Shown: positions 12,479-25,475, counted from the stretch's first letter. The stretch: 64,000 nucleotides of DNA from Thunnus maccoyii (GCF_910596095.1 NC_056535.1:28242505-28306504); one strand, 5' to 3'. Program-made: numbers and translations. The notes: a model not told the origin generated them from the sequence alone.

Positions 12479-13954
12479 TTTTCCATTAACAAAACAAATT
12501 TGTTACCTTTTTGCAGGTATTTTTCAATTCACAATAATCTGCAAACAACAAGCAGCACATGCTTGGTTATTGTCTAATGTCATACAAAGTGCAACAAACT
12601 GCAGTTGCGAATTCTGACCCTTCTATCAATTAAATTGACATAATGTTAAATGGACATTATGTGATATTGCAGTGATTTAGCAGGGGGCTCTTGAAGGCTG
12701 ACTGGGTGTGGAGCTAGAAGTGTTACGTCCTCTTGACTACTGTGTCTCATGTGCATTAACTGAATGAAGTAAAAATACATGAGGTATATAAGCAAATAAG
12801 GTGCCTCGTATGATCTATATGACTAAAGAACCAAGGTACTACAATGGTGATCATTTCACATAACCATCATGTGACCTACGTAGTTACCACACCTCCCATT
12901 TGTCACGTTGGTCACTGTGATATCAAAACAGGAACTTCAAACTTGTAACATTTTCAAAAGAGAACTGACTGTAAAAGATCCAAATGATGCAATAATAAGT
13001 CTGCAGGTACAACATCCTCTTTCCTTGCACTTTAACCACTATAACGGTTACGTAATTTGCACATTAAAACTGAAAGTTCATACTTCCTTCAGATCTGAAT
13101 GAACAATGTGTTGCTGCTAATATGAAATAAGAACATTTCAGGGTTTAAAATCCTTCATTTAACATTTTTTATGTGAAAAAACTGCCATGCTTATGTCTCC
13201 TGGCTTTATACAGTAGGAGCAGATCAACAGCTACAGCATGTGGTCTGTATTTTATTTAAACAGAGGTTTTACAGTAGGCAAAAGAGTATTTATGACAGCC
13301 TAGAGGCCCTTCACTTGTATTGAAAATAAGTATAAAAATGACCAATTTAAAATGGTTTTAATTGAGAGAAAACTTTATCTATACAGTGGATTGCTCTTGA
13401 TCAGTACAATTTTTTTTTTTTTTTTCAAAAATCCTCATGTTTGTATTTGTATTTTATAGTAACAGTGCTAGATGTGACAGTAGTCTTAATCATGACTTTG
13501 CATTGATCAACATCAAGCTACAAGGTCCCATGAAGGTCTTGCTCGATTTTGGTCATCATCTTTTCAACTCAGTCAAAAGATTTCACAGCTCTAATAAGAT
13601 GAAAAAGTACAAAGGCACAAAGTAGCATGTACAGCATGACACTGACATTCATCTCAGTTCTCTTGCGTAAAAAACTGACCTGTGCTTTAACCATTACGGT
13701 GCCATACAGCAAAAACTAATTGAAAACTAATAATTACATACAAGGAGCAAGTAGTTTTACAGAACACGAAGAGAAACAGACAAGACTCTTAATGTCTGTA
13801 AGTGCCACATTTGTAAAAATGACTTACTTGGAAAAATACAAACTGACAAAACTGTCGTACAAACAACAGTTCCATTCAACACCTCTCTACTAAAAATAGT
13901 AGGAGGCAACAACAGTAACACAGCATGGAGTGGTAGAACAGTATTTCCTCTGTA
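12479..13954. other. AT-rich intergenic DNA downstream of agtrap
   Basis: No coding region is supported. A second AATAAA hexamer on the minus strand (TTTATT at 13251-13256) could serve a longer agtrap transcript. The rest is AT-rich unique-looking DNA with a poly(T) run at about 13410-13426. Confidence 0.4.
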
Positions 13955-13960
13955 TTTATT
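13955..13960 (-). terminator. Candidate agtrap polyadenylation signal
   Basis: The plus strand reads TTTATT, which is AATAAA on the minus strand, 286 bases past the agtrap stop codon. About 40-60 bases further in the direction of transcription the RNA would be GU-rich (GTGTTACTGTTGTTGCCTCC), as expected for a cleavage region. Confidence 0.4.
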
Positions 13961-14245
13961 CAGCAGTGATGTGCCTGCTCAGCAAAAAAAACATTACCAC
14001 CTTTGGAGCAAATATGACATTAAAATGGATTTGATTACACCACATTTCACTCTAAAATCCCAAACAGAGTTCTTGATTTACCATTATAATAGTATTCAAT
14101 TTGTTTTCAGTGCTGCAATCTGCAGCAGACCAACTGTACAAAACACAGGGAGCGATGTGGAATTGATTTTAAAATTGCCCCTAAGCACTGTACTGCTGCA
14201 TAAAAAGTCAGAGGAAAACACTGCATTTTTCACCGCCTGGCTCTC

Positions 14246-15965
14246 TCAGTATGTGCGGGCTGGTTTGCTGTCCTGGGCCTGGTTGAAGGGATTTGCTGGG
14301 CTGGAAGACTCATCCTGTTGATCAATGGACTGGTAGGCATCTCTGTTTCGTGATACAGAGGGGAAACCTGCAGAGACAAGCCAGAAGTCTTCAACAAACA
14401 CAACCCCTGCCATGCAAATGTATGATTTATAATCATATCTAATCAGGGCCCCTGTTTTGAAGTACCAACTATTGTTGATATACATATTAAACTTGCTCAT
14501 GCAAAGAAGTAATACTTAAGAAGCTTCTAAAAACCTTCCTCAAATGGTTTTCACACTGTTTTCACACTCTCCTACATAAATTTATGACACATTTGAGCAG
14601 ATTTGTTATCTTGACTCAAGCATCCGGCCCCCTCTGGATAAATAATGATTATACTTTTGGAAACTGTCTTTGCCCATATTAAGTAAAGGACACACTGCCT
14701 CTGATGAATGCTGGACTGAGAAAACAGAAAATTACGTTCAAGCCGGCTCTCTGAGTGGTGCTGAAATTCCTCCCATTTCATCATTCTGACAGTGAAGTCT
14801 GATGAACTGATTGTACTGTGGCTACTTTGAGGACAGTTTGACCCCAGGAACAGACCATCATGCATGATTTGAGATTGGAGTGTGACCCTGATGTGAGTTT
14901 AAACAAACAAGTAATCCATAATCTTTGGAACTGTTTACACTGAAAACCTGTTCATACAAGTTCCTGGGTGCATTATACTTCACATTTACATTATAGTTAA
15001 TTCTATGAAGGCAGTATACTGACATAATCCATCTGAAATGTCTTATAGGACTCCCCATGATGCTCTACAGCAAACAGCCCCAACTCTGTCATGGCCAGAA
15101 TACAAATGGCACACACTCTTACCTCTGCATGGTCCAGAGTCCCATTATTGTGATAAACATGTTATGTTAAGTAATGTTGCTAATCTCATTGCGGAGGGTT
15201 TTGATTATTTGAAAGAAATATATTATTTTTACTCATGCAAGTGTGATCTTTATGACATTTTATTTTAAAGCATAAAAATATACAAATAACTCTAAAGGAC
15301 TGCATTATGCTGAGCTCAACAAATCTTAAATCACATGTCTTTTTCCTATGTATAAAATGCAGCCTAAGCAAACAAACATGTTACAATCATTGTCTATTAT
15401 GAGTCAACATTATGTTGACTTTAATTAGGCTCATTTGAGGATGTGCACTATCAGGCAGCTCTTCCTTAAATATATGCAAACAAGAAGACACAAGCACAAA
15501 TGAGGTGTCTGGAGAGTAAAGATATGAATAATACATAGATGCAAACTTGCAAAAACATATAAACACATATAATACAATAGATATGAATACAAACAGACAG
15601 TGCTGACAAACAGATCTATGCAGGTAGATATTGGAAGGTAATAAGGACTGATGCAACAGACGGATGAGAAGAAAGATGCACATACATAAATACAAAAAGG
15701 AAGATGGACAAAAACACATGAACAAAATAACAATTGGGAAAGAAATGTCAAGAAAAAAAAAGTCTTTTTGTCCTGCAGCCTGATTGGTAATCTTACTTCC
15801 TGCATGGAAGAGGATGGAAGAGGATGGAAGAGGATGATTGGAGGACAGAAACGGTAAAAAGGAAGAGGCCAGGAATCAATAGCGGCGGCCAATAAAGGCA
15901 CTGTCAGCACTATCCGTAGTGCATCGACTGTCCACAGATGTCTCTAGGTCTGAGAGGGCAGCAGA

Positions 15966-16051
<86 letters not shown>

Positions 16052-19000
16052 AGAAGAAGAAGAAGAAGAAGAAGAAGAAGAAGAAGAAGAAGAAGAGAAA
16101 AGAAAAGAAAAGAAAAGAAAAGAAAAGAAAAGAAAAGAAAAGAGACAAATGATGAAATCATGACAGGAATAACAAGACATCACGAGAGTTCACTTAGAAA
16201 AAACATGACAGTTCAGTGTGACAAACAGCAGGACAGACTGTTACAGATAATGGCATGCAAGAAAAGAACAGCGAAATTTATTAAATTTTGATAAATTCTT
16301 ACACATGAGAATTTCACAATAATTGACTGAGAATGTTCAATTGCTAAGGCCCGCCCCCCCTTAGTTACTGTTGCTATGCATATCAAGCTTTCTGATGTAG
16401 CACATTTCATGTTTGTGTTTACAGTGATAATGGTGGAAGATTAGGGCACTCGAAATTAGTGGTAATTCTTGAAACAATGGGGTGCACCATTTCAGGCAGA
16501 AGGAGACAAAAATCAGACTTCTCATTCATGGCTGGTGACTGTTGATTTTGCTGAAATAACAACCATCGCTGGCAGATTTTAGCATCTCACAGTGGATGTG
16601 ACAGTCATGAACAGAGCTTTTCCTAATGTCACTTGTTTGTAGTTTGATGATGATAAGCTAAGAGTTGCAACAATTAGTCGATTAACTATTTTGATAATTG
16701 ATTTATGGGTTTGAGCCATTTTTAAAGAAAACAAATACTAAAAATCTCTTATTCCAGCTTCTTAGATGTGAATATTTCCTGGTTTAATTAGTCTTCTATG
16801 ATAATAAACTAAATATCTTTGGGTTGTTGGCTGTTGGGACAAAACAAGACATTTGAGATTTCATCTTGGGTATTGAAAACGATTGACAATTTTCATCATT
16901 TTCTGACATTTTATAGACCATATGACCAACCAATTAATCGACAAAATAACTGACAGATTAATTGATAATGAAAATAATCATTAGTTGCAACCCTAGATAA
17001 GCTAAATCTTAGCTTTAGAAGTGGTTCATGTTGCCACTGGAGGTAGTAAGCTAGTTTGCTGCTTCTTGTACAGCAGACAAACACACAGTTTAATCCATTC
17101 CTCACAGTTCTGCTGTTGTGTTTTTTGCTAAAAGCCTCAAAAAGACAAAAGAACCTTAAACTTGTATATCGACTATCGTTCTCACTACAGCCCCATGCTC
17201 ACTGCTTCAGCATGCTGCGAAATCCAACGCTTGACAGAAACTGCCACGCCTAGTTACGATTACTAAAATATGCGATTTCTCGGTCTTGCAGCCTTTATTG
17301 TATCAAGCAAACATACGAGTAAAACCAAATACACAACCACAAAATGATTTAAATGACAGAACAGGGCCGGCAATTAAAACACAGGGAGCCCTGAATACCT
17401 GAATCAACAATTCACTCAGATGCACCTGATTGCCTCTGCTTCCCAGAGTGCTGAGTGCAGCAGGGAACCATGTTAATGCCAGCTACGCAATCAGACAGCA
17501 ATTAAAACAAGCATTGTGTGAAATCAACATTAGCTACATTCATCTGTCACTACACGTCGCTACACAGTCTAATGGATACACCTGCTGTGTGTATGTGACG
17601 ATTCATCAATATTCAATTACTCTCAAACATACAAATCACGAGATTTTGTCAACGGCAGTGCTTCATGGCAGTGCAGGAGAAATTGCATTACTTTCCCCAG
17701 TGTGTAAATTACTATTTAAGCTGAAAGCTAAAAATAAGTCTTTTTAGCATTATACCCCCCATCTCCATGTTTGCTTTCATCATTCTATTTGGTGCACCTT
17801 TTGCAAAGCCAAACACTGAGCACATCTGGGCAAGAGGACAAGAAAAACTGACTGTCCCTACGTGGAGCCATTCTCCTCACTGCTACCATCAAATCAAACA
17901 CAACAAACGATGAATACAACCACCTCTGTTTAATCCAAATAGATGAGTAACATTTCGTAGGATTTACGAGTCCAGCAGACGTCACAGCTCGGTGGGATTT
18001 CTGATGGAGCCGCTCTCAGCGTAGTGAGTCCAAGTCCACAAATCAATGACCACACACGGCTAATCAAAGAACACATCTTCAGTATCTCCTGACTAGTCAA
18101 TGGAAGAAGTGTATTTATCATCTGTTTGCCCACAAGGAGAGAGCTATACACTCAACGGTCAATAACATCACAAAATCTCTATTTCTGTGGACAAACATGT
18201 TGCTCCAGTACAAATTCTATCTGTGTCTATTTTCACATCACTTCTGAGCTATTTTGCTCTCATGCCAGATCATAAGTTTTTCACATTGCATGGATCTATA
18301 ATGTTCCTTCATGCAGAATAAACCTGAGTCAAATTGGTGGCCGGGATGGGACATAAATGTTATAAACAACTCGTGGATAAATGATTTCCTTGCCCCGGCC
18401 AAACTGCAGCTCAGATATTTCACTGCATTTAAAGTCTTGTGACTGTAACTAATTACTTTGACTGTGGAATCATCTGCCAGTGGTTTAGCACAGAGTCTTC
18501 CCAGTTTGTGCTGCACTTGGCAAGCCTTTCATGACAAACAGCATAAAACAACATGGAGGGGAATCTCAAAGCACCCCCTGGACACATGCATCACACTGTA
18601 CCTCCAGCTTTGGTCATACTCATGTTTATTTTGTATGGAGTGGGAAACCTGAGATATTTTAGATTATTTTCTTCACTGGTTCCAAATTAAACTAGACTGT
18701 GATCTTGCAAGATGAAACCCTGAGTTCAGTCATTTTTTTTTGGGTCATCTGCTTCTGGAAATGGAATTAGATCATGCTCAGTTGATTTCCAAATTATTGG
18801 AAGATACAATCATTTTCCACTGTAAAAATCTAATTTTTGGAAGCAGCCAGAGCTAAAATCTGCATTGCATGAACTCTTCTTCATAACCATCCTCAGTGGC
18901 ACATGACAACATCTTCAGAGGCCCAGAATCTCCTTATGTTACTATACTTGAATGAGTGAGAAACATCTGGGGCCACTCACCAAAGTTGACGTTGTAATCT

Positions 19001-21812
19001 CCTCCACGTTCCCGGTACATTTGGTAGACGAAGAAGCAGGACGCAGGTTTGAGTAGCAGACTGAGGATGGCCATCCCTGCGCTGAAGCGAAACACGTCAC
19101 GTCCCCTTTCTGCAGCGAAGTCATTCAATGGGTAATAGATCCCAAAATGGATGATGTCAGTCAATATCGTCACGGTCATCCCCATCAGAAACTGCAAGAG
19201 GAAAGGACAAAAGACAGAGACAGATGTCTTGTTTTAATGGACACACATGGTATATCAGTTTTTTCGACTTATTGTATATGTCAGCGATGGAACATTATGC
19301 TGCATGGAAAAGATTCCTTGCAACATACAGTACTATGTGTGGAAAATAAAGTAACTCTAATGCTGAAGAAAACAGCTTTGTGAGGGGAAAAGAGAGAAAA
19401 ATCTAACTGTACACACACTGTAGTGATGCCAGAATGTCATACTGACGATTGCAGGCAGTGAAGAAGAAAGAAGGAATAGAAAACACCTTTGGCTTTTTGA
19501 TGAAGATCAACTCTTTGAAGTGTACTGTATGTGTATCATCATCATTATCATATCATCTAGGACAGTCATTAGCATCAGAAATAATTCTTCAAAAGCCAGA
19601 AATGTAACTTAAATATGTGACTAGTTGACACTTGAAAAGATACACTGAACTCACTTTAAACACTTTACAGATATTGGAGTTAATGCTAAAAAAAGACAAA
19701 AAACACATGCAGTAGGTTTCACAGCACATGAAGAAGCAGGACTATCTCCCAGATCCAGTGAATGAGAGAATGGATGATTTGACTTTGAAGATGGATGCAT
19801 TATGAACCACAAAGAACCCTGTTTATTAGTTATTTTGTCAATTTTCTTTTCTCTTTATTGCCAACTCAGTCCACAAGAATCTTCCCTCGGGGACCTTGGC
19901 TGTAAGAAAAAGTAACACTGGACTTTAAATCACAAAAGGCAAAAGGCTTCCTGATGGCAATAGGTGTCATAGCTTCAATCCAGTGACACTCCAAATCTAT
20001 TAATGTCAAATGTGTCATTGAGCAAGAAACTGTGGCTATGTCCTCACTCCAAACTCTCACTGTGGTGCATTTGTCTGGCATGTGACACGCCTTCACAGCC
20101 AGTGTGGCGATCTGACACACTCTGAAAGGCACAGCTACTGTACTCTGTGCTGAATTAAGAGAGGGCTATCTTTCTCAAAGCGATGCTCACAGATTGGCCT
20201 AGATTCCACAGACAAATAGTTTAGCACGGATACGCAGTGCTGTGATTTAGACTCCTGTACGTGTCACATGATGGTAAGATTACAGCATGTGTGAAGGAAT
20301 AAAGGCAAGGACTCACCATGAGCACGGCGTCGATCGAGTCCCTCTGTGCGATCGCCCAGACCCCGATGGCAAAAACACTGAAGTTCCCCCAAGCGAAGGA
20401 GCTGGGCAGCCACGCCATGCATCCCCTGCAGCAAACATATACTTTACACACTCCAGGAATAATGTTTGATTACATGAAGTACAGGAAGTGGATGTTAAAA
20501 AGTACTGTAGGCCTGAATCAAAATTGTGAGTCAGTCTCTGTGTGAGCATGTGTTTGTGTGTAAGGTGCCAGAAGAGGAGAGAAATTCCTCAAGTTTGTGA
20601 AGAAAAAGAGATGTGCTTGCACTCACACTCACCATACTGTAAGCAGCCAGTGTACCAGTACTATGGCCTATGACAGAGAACAAAAGACAAGTGTTGAAAA
20701 GACATTGAGAATCGTTAAGGACCTTTTAAGCTGGGATGATTATTCAATTGACAGAAAAATAATCATTTGCAGACCAAAAACTCCAAACATTCCCTGGTTC
20801 CAGCTTCTTCACTGTGCAGATTTCCTGCTTTTCTCTGTTTTATATCATTGTTAATTGAATGTCTTCTGAGTTTTGGAAGTTGGTTGGACAAAACAACACA
20901 TTTGAATCTGTCACACATCATTCTGGGAAATAATGTCAATAATCAATAGTTACATCCTCAAATGACAAATCAAGAAACCTCATGAAGCGTTAATGATTAA
21001 TTTTCATCTGATATAAAATATAAAGCTGCATCAGGATGGCTGATATCATGGCTCCACAGATTGCTGGTTTGAATTTTTTGTACCCAAATTATGAATTAGA
21101 AATTGCACCATCTTGCACAGAATATCACAGCCTGAGGTACATTTACATTTCTTCCTTTTCTTCTTTTAAAATCACAAGTTTAAGTTTTGAATACAAGTGG
21201 TTTTGAACAATTTCAATTGTCTTTAAAAGTAGCAACAAATTGCATTATTTAATTAAATGATGTTTCCTTTAATGGTTGCAACATGACGTGCGTGAGAATC
21301 ATTCATTAAAGGCATCAATTCACCCTTGTATGCCTAAACATAACAAGTGACGCAATTGTCAATAACTGACAAGATATTGGGTAATGTAATGAGTAATAGA
21401 GCCACTTCTTTCCGCTTCTAGCACCGAGTAGACTCTATATCAGTTTTTGTTTCATAATTAATTTCTTATAGCAGATTCATCACTATGTTGCTGTTTCTCA
21501 CAATGTTACACTCTGTCCACAGTTCTGCTGAAATCGCCGAAAAAAAGTCTGTACAGTTTCACACTTCCCTGAATAACTTTTTTACCACTTAACAAAAACA
21601 CAAGCACAGATGTCATGTGTGTCTCAAGCTGAGGTAGGTATTACTCACAGAAGAAATTCCAAGGAGAATTGAGCAACAAAGTTTACATCAACATCAATGT
21701 TAACACCAGTCTTTGTTAAACACTTTACAAAAACAGGCTATCATAAAGACTTCCAGCATTAAAATGAAGTAAACAGCAACCTCACCTTTAGATTTATGGC
21801 AGGGATTTCCAT
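14246..21812 (-). CDS. agtrap: Type-1 angiotensin II receptor-associated protein (ATRAP), complete
   Basis: Five coding exons on the minus strand: 21786-21812, 20633-20667, 20317-20425, 18981-19191 and 14246-14367. All introns are GT-AG; phases 0, 2, 0, 1 join without a break to give 167 residues (human ATRAP is 159). It starts MEIPAINLK (human MELPAVNLK). Hydrophobic segments follow: about residues 10-30, 32-50 with AWGNFSVFAIGVWAIAQRDS, 57-75, and 94-115 with the highly conserved MAILSLLLKPASCFFVYQMY. The polar cytoplasmic tail contains RDAYQSID and ends in TY. ATRAP is a small multi-pass membrane protein; its tail binds the AT1 angiotensin receptor C-terminus and promotes its internalisation, damping angiotensin signalling. 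The start was chosen because exon 1 is only 27 coding bases, fits the human N-terminus and has a clean donor (AAG|GTGAGG). The exon 2 acceptor (GTCATAG|GCC) is the least certain junction. Confidence 0.93.
15966..16143. repeat. Long purine microsatellite: (AAG)n with AGG interruptions, then (AAAAG)n
   Basis: About 130 bases of AAG repeats interrupted by three AGG-type units run into about 48 bases of AAAAG pentamers. One strand is entirely purine. Open frames on both strands here (poly-Lys/Arg, or poly-Phe/Leu/Ser) are artefacts. The tract lies in an agtrap intron whose sense strand would be CTT/CTTTT. Confidence 0.95.
16660..16995. mobile_element. hAT-like MITE with 8-bp target-site duplication
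   Basis: The left end AAGAGTTGCAAC and the inverted right end GTTGCAACCCTA match at 10 of 12 positions. The ends extend into AT-rich inverted repeats with TAGTCGATTA / TAATCGAC motifs. The flanking 8 bases GATAAGCT are present on both sides (16652-16659 and 16996-17003), a perfect target duplication typical of hAT transposons. Length is 336 bp with no transposase frame. Related older copies are listed at 20700, 42043, 51343 and 54309. Confidence 0.8.
20700..20960. mobile_element. Older copy of the hAT-like MITE
   Basis: It shares the internal CCAGCTTCTT and GTTGGTTGGACAAAACAA-type segments and AT-rich ends with the element at 16660-16995, but is more diverged. It lies just upstream of agtrap exon 2, inside intron 1. 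Ends and target duplication are not resolvable. Confidence 0.5.
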
Positions 21813-22140
21813 AATAAGGCTGTTTGGTCAAAGCAGCTCTACCTTGATCCGATTCAGTGCTTCAACTTGTTGAGGGCCACATGAACAAACACTGTAGGTT
21901 TTCTCTTGCACAAACTTCTCTGCAAGACTCCTCCTCCCCTCAGAGCTCAGCCTGCAAACACAAACCATGTGACAGCAGCCTGACTCTTTCCCATGTGACT
22001 CCTACCCTCACCTCTCCCTCCCTCCCTCCCCCCCAACCCCCACCCTCCACCCTCCACCCATGCCTTCACCCCCTCAGAAAAAGGAAACCACATGAGCATC
22101 AACATTGGTCACAGTTTCTTTTTTTTTTTTTTTTAATTTG
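21813..22140 (-). promoter_or_regulatory. Probable agtrap 5' UTR and promoter region
   Basis: This region lies immediately upstream of the agtrap start codon on the minus strand. It includes a purine-rich stretch on the sense strand (plus strand 22005-22080 is C/T-rich) and a poly(T) run at about 22118-22134. No TATA box was assigned. The call rests on position only. Confidence 0.35.
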
Positions 22141-24516
22141 CAGCGTTCAGTGAGTGCGGTGTCCCTCCAGTGGTTCACTATGAATGATCAGGAATGTAGC
22201 ATGTCTGATTGAACATTAAAAGATAAAAATCTGCTCAGTTAAACTCACAGATAAAATAATAAAAAAAAACATATAAAATGTAAAAAAGATATTCATATGA
22301 TTTAAATTCAGTATTTTACTATTACTATTTTTACTTGTCACTCAAATAAAATAACATGGCATGCAACACATTTTGTGACGGTTGTAATGGCCGTAGCTTT
22401 GTGCCTGCAGCAGATTGATTTAAAATGTGACTGAAGAGAAGAATTTCACTAGAAGAGGCTTTTGAAGTTTGACACAAGCACCAATATGTTTAAATTAATG
22501 ATGTAGGCTGTAGTTTTTGAACAATTTCAGTCAGAATCATTTCTAGCAGCACTCCATCTCTAATACTAATCAAAATGGTAACCAGCTCCATAAAGGAAAA
22601 CTTAAACCCTAAAACATTTTAGATTTTAAACACAGACATCATGTTTTCATCAGCAGCGACTAGCAGCACTGTAAGGCTGTACTCAGGCACAGCGGTGCTT
22701 TGAACTTATCCTAATCTCAGCATGCAACATGCTCACAATGACAATACTAACATGTTGATGTTTAGCAGGTATAATGTTTACCATGTTCTTTAGCATATTA
22801 GCATGCTAACATTTGCAAAGTAGTGCTAAACACAAAGTGCAGCTGTGGCTGACGGGAATGTCGTGCCATAAACTATAAAAGTATTGGACAAATAAAAATA
22901 TTAACCTGCGCTAGATGAAAAGTTGGAATCACCAAAGTTTTTAAATTAATCTTGAAGTGAACATGAATGTCTGTGCTAAATTTTAATGGTAACTAATAAC
23001 TATCAAGACATATCTCTCAAATCCACAAATGTCAACCTCATGGTGATGCTAAATAAAAAGTCAGAGGATCACCACAGTAAGTAGGATTCATTCTCTGGGG
23101 ATCTGTAAAATTTCATGACAATCCATCTAATAGTTGTTGAGATATTTCGGCCTGGACCAAAGTGTCGCACCAATCAACAGACTAACCGACCAGATACCAA
23201 ATCGATTAAAATATCTCCGCCAACAGCAGCCTCAACATACATGGACTGCAGCCTTTCCTGGACAGATGAGTGTTTCTGGAGAAGAAGTTGGTCTATTTTG
23301 AGCAACATTAAGGCTAGTTTAGGTTAAGGTTAGTAAATTGGTTGGTAACACATACAGATTGACATGTGACTGACTCAGATTTCAAACCAAATCTTACCAT
23401 TTTCAGGCTGATGGCGCATTTTGTTGGCTTTGGCTGGTAAAGTTTTTCAAAGACTGAAGATTTTCTCAACATTTCAATGCTTTGTTTATTTCATGCAATA
23501 TACTGTATTTCAACAACCACAGCTCAGATTACCATGAAATTTAGTATGGATTCATGGTCGTCAGAGGATGACTCCTATTGATTTCTAGTGATCAATCAAA
23601 TGCATTATTGTTTTACCTTTAACAGTCACTCTCCTCCTGGGGAGTGTGTTTTATCTTATCTCATTGTATCTCGTTAGAATCATTATCTCTTTTCTAAGGA
23701 AGACATACAACTGCAGCAGCACACTTACAAGAGGAAGAAATCAATAAGAGTTGTGTGATAGATGCCCATTAACACACGATTCCAGTTTGTAACAACTTGG
23801 GTCTTATTTTTATGGTATCAGCTATCATTTCTATTGGATATGATAACATTGCACTCACCAAAGAAATTGCTTGGATCTGGAAACACAGCAACATTGTAAC
23901 AATTCAGTTAGACAATCAGACAGATCTCAGCACCTCAAAACTATAAAAATAAGATCTAAGTTGTAATGAAACAGAATTATCTTTTAATAGAAATTGTATG
24001 GCAAGTGTTCACAGACTTGCAATCCTTTTTTATGTTTGAAAAGGCTCAGGGCTGGTGGATATGGGATTTTCACCTTCATTGTTCCCCCTCCAGATTTCAA
24101 AACACACTTATTCACTCCTTTCCAATAGTGCAGAGAGAGTAAATACTTCACCTTATGAAATATGAAATAAAATGAAATAAATAATAAATAAATACAAATA
24201 AAATAAAAATGATCTGAAAACTCAGTGTATCACTCCATCTTCCTCTCACCTGATTATACTCCCACCTGTTATCATATGGCCAAAGTTTTTCCTAAGGTCA
24301 CATCTTAGCAACTGAATCATCTCCTTGACAACTAAACAAACTCCTGGTTGAGAGCACTGGAAAAAGCTAGTAGGTGGACCTTGAATTATGATTATACTGT
24401 ATGTAAAACTTCTATTCCCAAGGTGAAGAATCAATGTTCATACTCCTGTTTATGTTAACATATACTATACAGATATGTCTCTATATATACTATACCTATA
24501 CCTTTATATCTATATA
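22141..24516. repeat. Intergenic DNA with a fuller copy of the AGCATGCTAACATTTG repeat
   Basis: About 22690-23200 carries the same ordered motifs as the copy at 4980: GCATGCTAACATTTGCAAAG, then ACAAAGTGCAGCTGTGGCTG, then a CTAGATGAAAAG segment. It ends with CATCTAATAGTTGTTGAGAT. A further degraded segment is at about 23510-23600. No protein-coding exon is recognised between agtrap and draxin in this stretch. About 24145-24210 is AT-rich AAATAAAT-type low-complexity DNA. Confidence 0.55.
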
Positions 24517-25475
24517 CAGTACTGTGCCAAGGTTTTAGGCACTAAAAGTAAAGTGAGGATGCTTTCAAATTGCAATAAACAAAAACAGAAATAAATATTT
24601 GCTGTAACCATGCTTTACCTTTAAAACAGCACCAGTTCTCCTAAGTATACTTGCACACAGTTTTTCGTACTTGGTAGGTAGGTTTTTCCAAGCATTTTGG
24701 AGAATTTGCCATAGTTCTTCTGTGGATTTAGGTGTCTCAGTTGCTTCTGTCTCTTCATGTAACAGAGACTGACTGCATGATGTTGAGATCAGGGCTCTGT
24801 GGGGGCCATACCAACTGTTACACAATCAGTAGGGATGTGCAGAAAGCCCAGTATTTGTATTTGTATCTGTATTTGTTGAGGCAACAAAATTATTTGTATT
24901 TGTATTTGTATTCGAATAAAAGTGGAAAGAGGCTTAAAAATCCTGTTTTTGTTTTTATTGCACTGTCATTTTGAGGCGATTATTGCTTTGCACTTTTCAT
25001 GTATTGCCTATTTTTACAACCTAACTTTGTGGAAAGGAGAAGGGGAACAACAGGTTATGGAGAGACCCTTGGGAGCATTTCGTGTATGTCAGTAGCTCAG
25101 CTTTATCACCGTTGAACACCCCCAACTCTGGGAGTGATGTCCATATTAGGAAATGAGCGTCATGTAGCAGGTGGATGTGACTCCCCTCGTTGAGACCTGC
25201 TGATCGACGTAACAACAGAGCAGAGGAGAGAGACTGACATAGCGATGTAACCGACATGCGATCTGGTATTTCATCCTGAAAACAAATCATTTTTAAAATA
25301 TTTGTATGAAACAAATATTCGTAAAAAAAACCCAAAACAAAACACTATTTGTGCTTTGCCAAAAAATATATTTGTATTTGGGCACACCCCTGCCAATCAG
25401 ATGCCTCCTTCATGGTATTGCATAATGGATAGGAATCTAAACATATAACGTGCCTAAAACTTTTGCCCAATATTG
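24517..25475 (-). mobile_element. Tc1/mariner-like transposon relic, interrupted
   Basis: The left terminal repeat (CAGTACTGTGCCAAGG then TTTTAGGCAC) and the right one near 25450-25475 are inverted copies, each flanked by TA, the Tc1/mariner target site. On the minus strand, 24565-24825 encodes the end of a transposase. The conserved PP-x-SPDLN region can be seen but is frameshifted, and it is followed by the STEELWQILQNAWKNLPTKY tail typical of Tc1 transposases. Most of the catalytic domain is gone. A separate hAT-like element has inserted at 24830. The relic is non-functional. Confidence 0.8.
24830..25392. mobile_element. hAT-like MITE nested inside the Tc1-like relic
   Basis: The termini TAGGGATGTGC and CACACCCCTG (its imperfect inverse) bound a 563-bp element rich in repeated TATTTGTATTTG. 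The flanks ACAATCAG (24822-24829) and CCAATCAG (25393-25400) match at 7 of 8 positions, consistent with an 8-bp hAT target duplication. The flanking sequence on both sides is Tc1 transposon. No long transposase frame is seen. Confidence 0.75.

Larger units (their letters stand above)
14368..18980 (-). other. agtrap intron 4 (about 4.6 kb)
   Basis: Intron between the last two agtrap exons, with donor GTGAGT at 18980 and acceptor CTGCAG ending at 14368. It contains a short three-copy tandem GGATGGAAGA repeat at about 15805-15836, the AAG/AAAAG tract at 15966-16143 and a hAT-like MITE at 16660-16995. The remaining DNA shows no exon or RNA gene that I can support. Confidence 0.6.

Noticed and set aside
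15876..16291. Several open frames with poly-Lys, poly-Arg, poly-Phe, poly-Leu or poly-Ser
   Set aside because: All are translations of the AAG/AAAAG microsatellite.
24732..24974. Frame rich in repeated LYLYLY
   Set aside because: It spans the junction of the Tc1-like relic and the nested MITE and translates the TATTTGTATTTG repeat.
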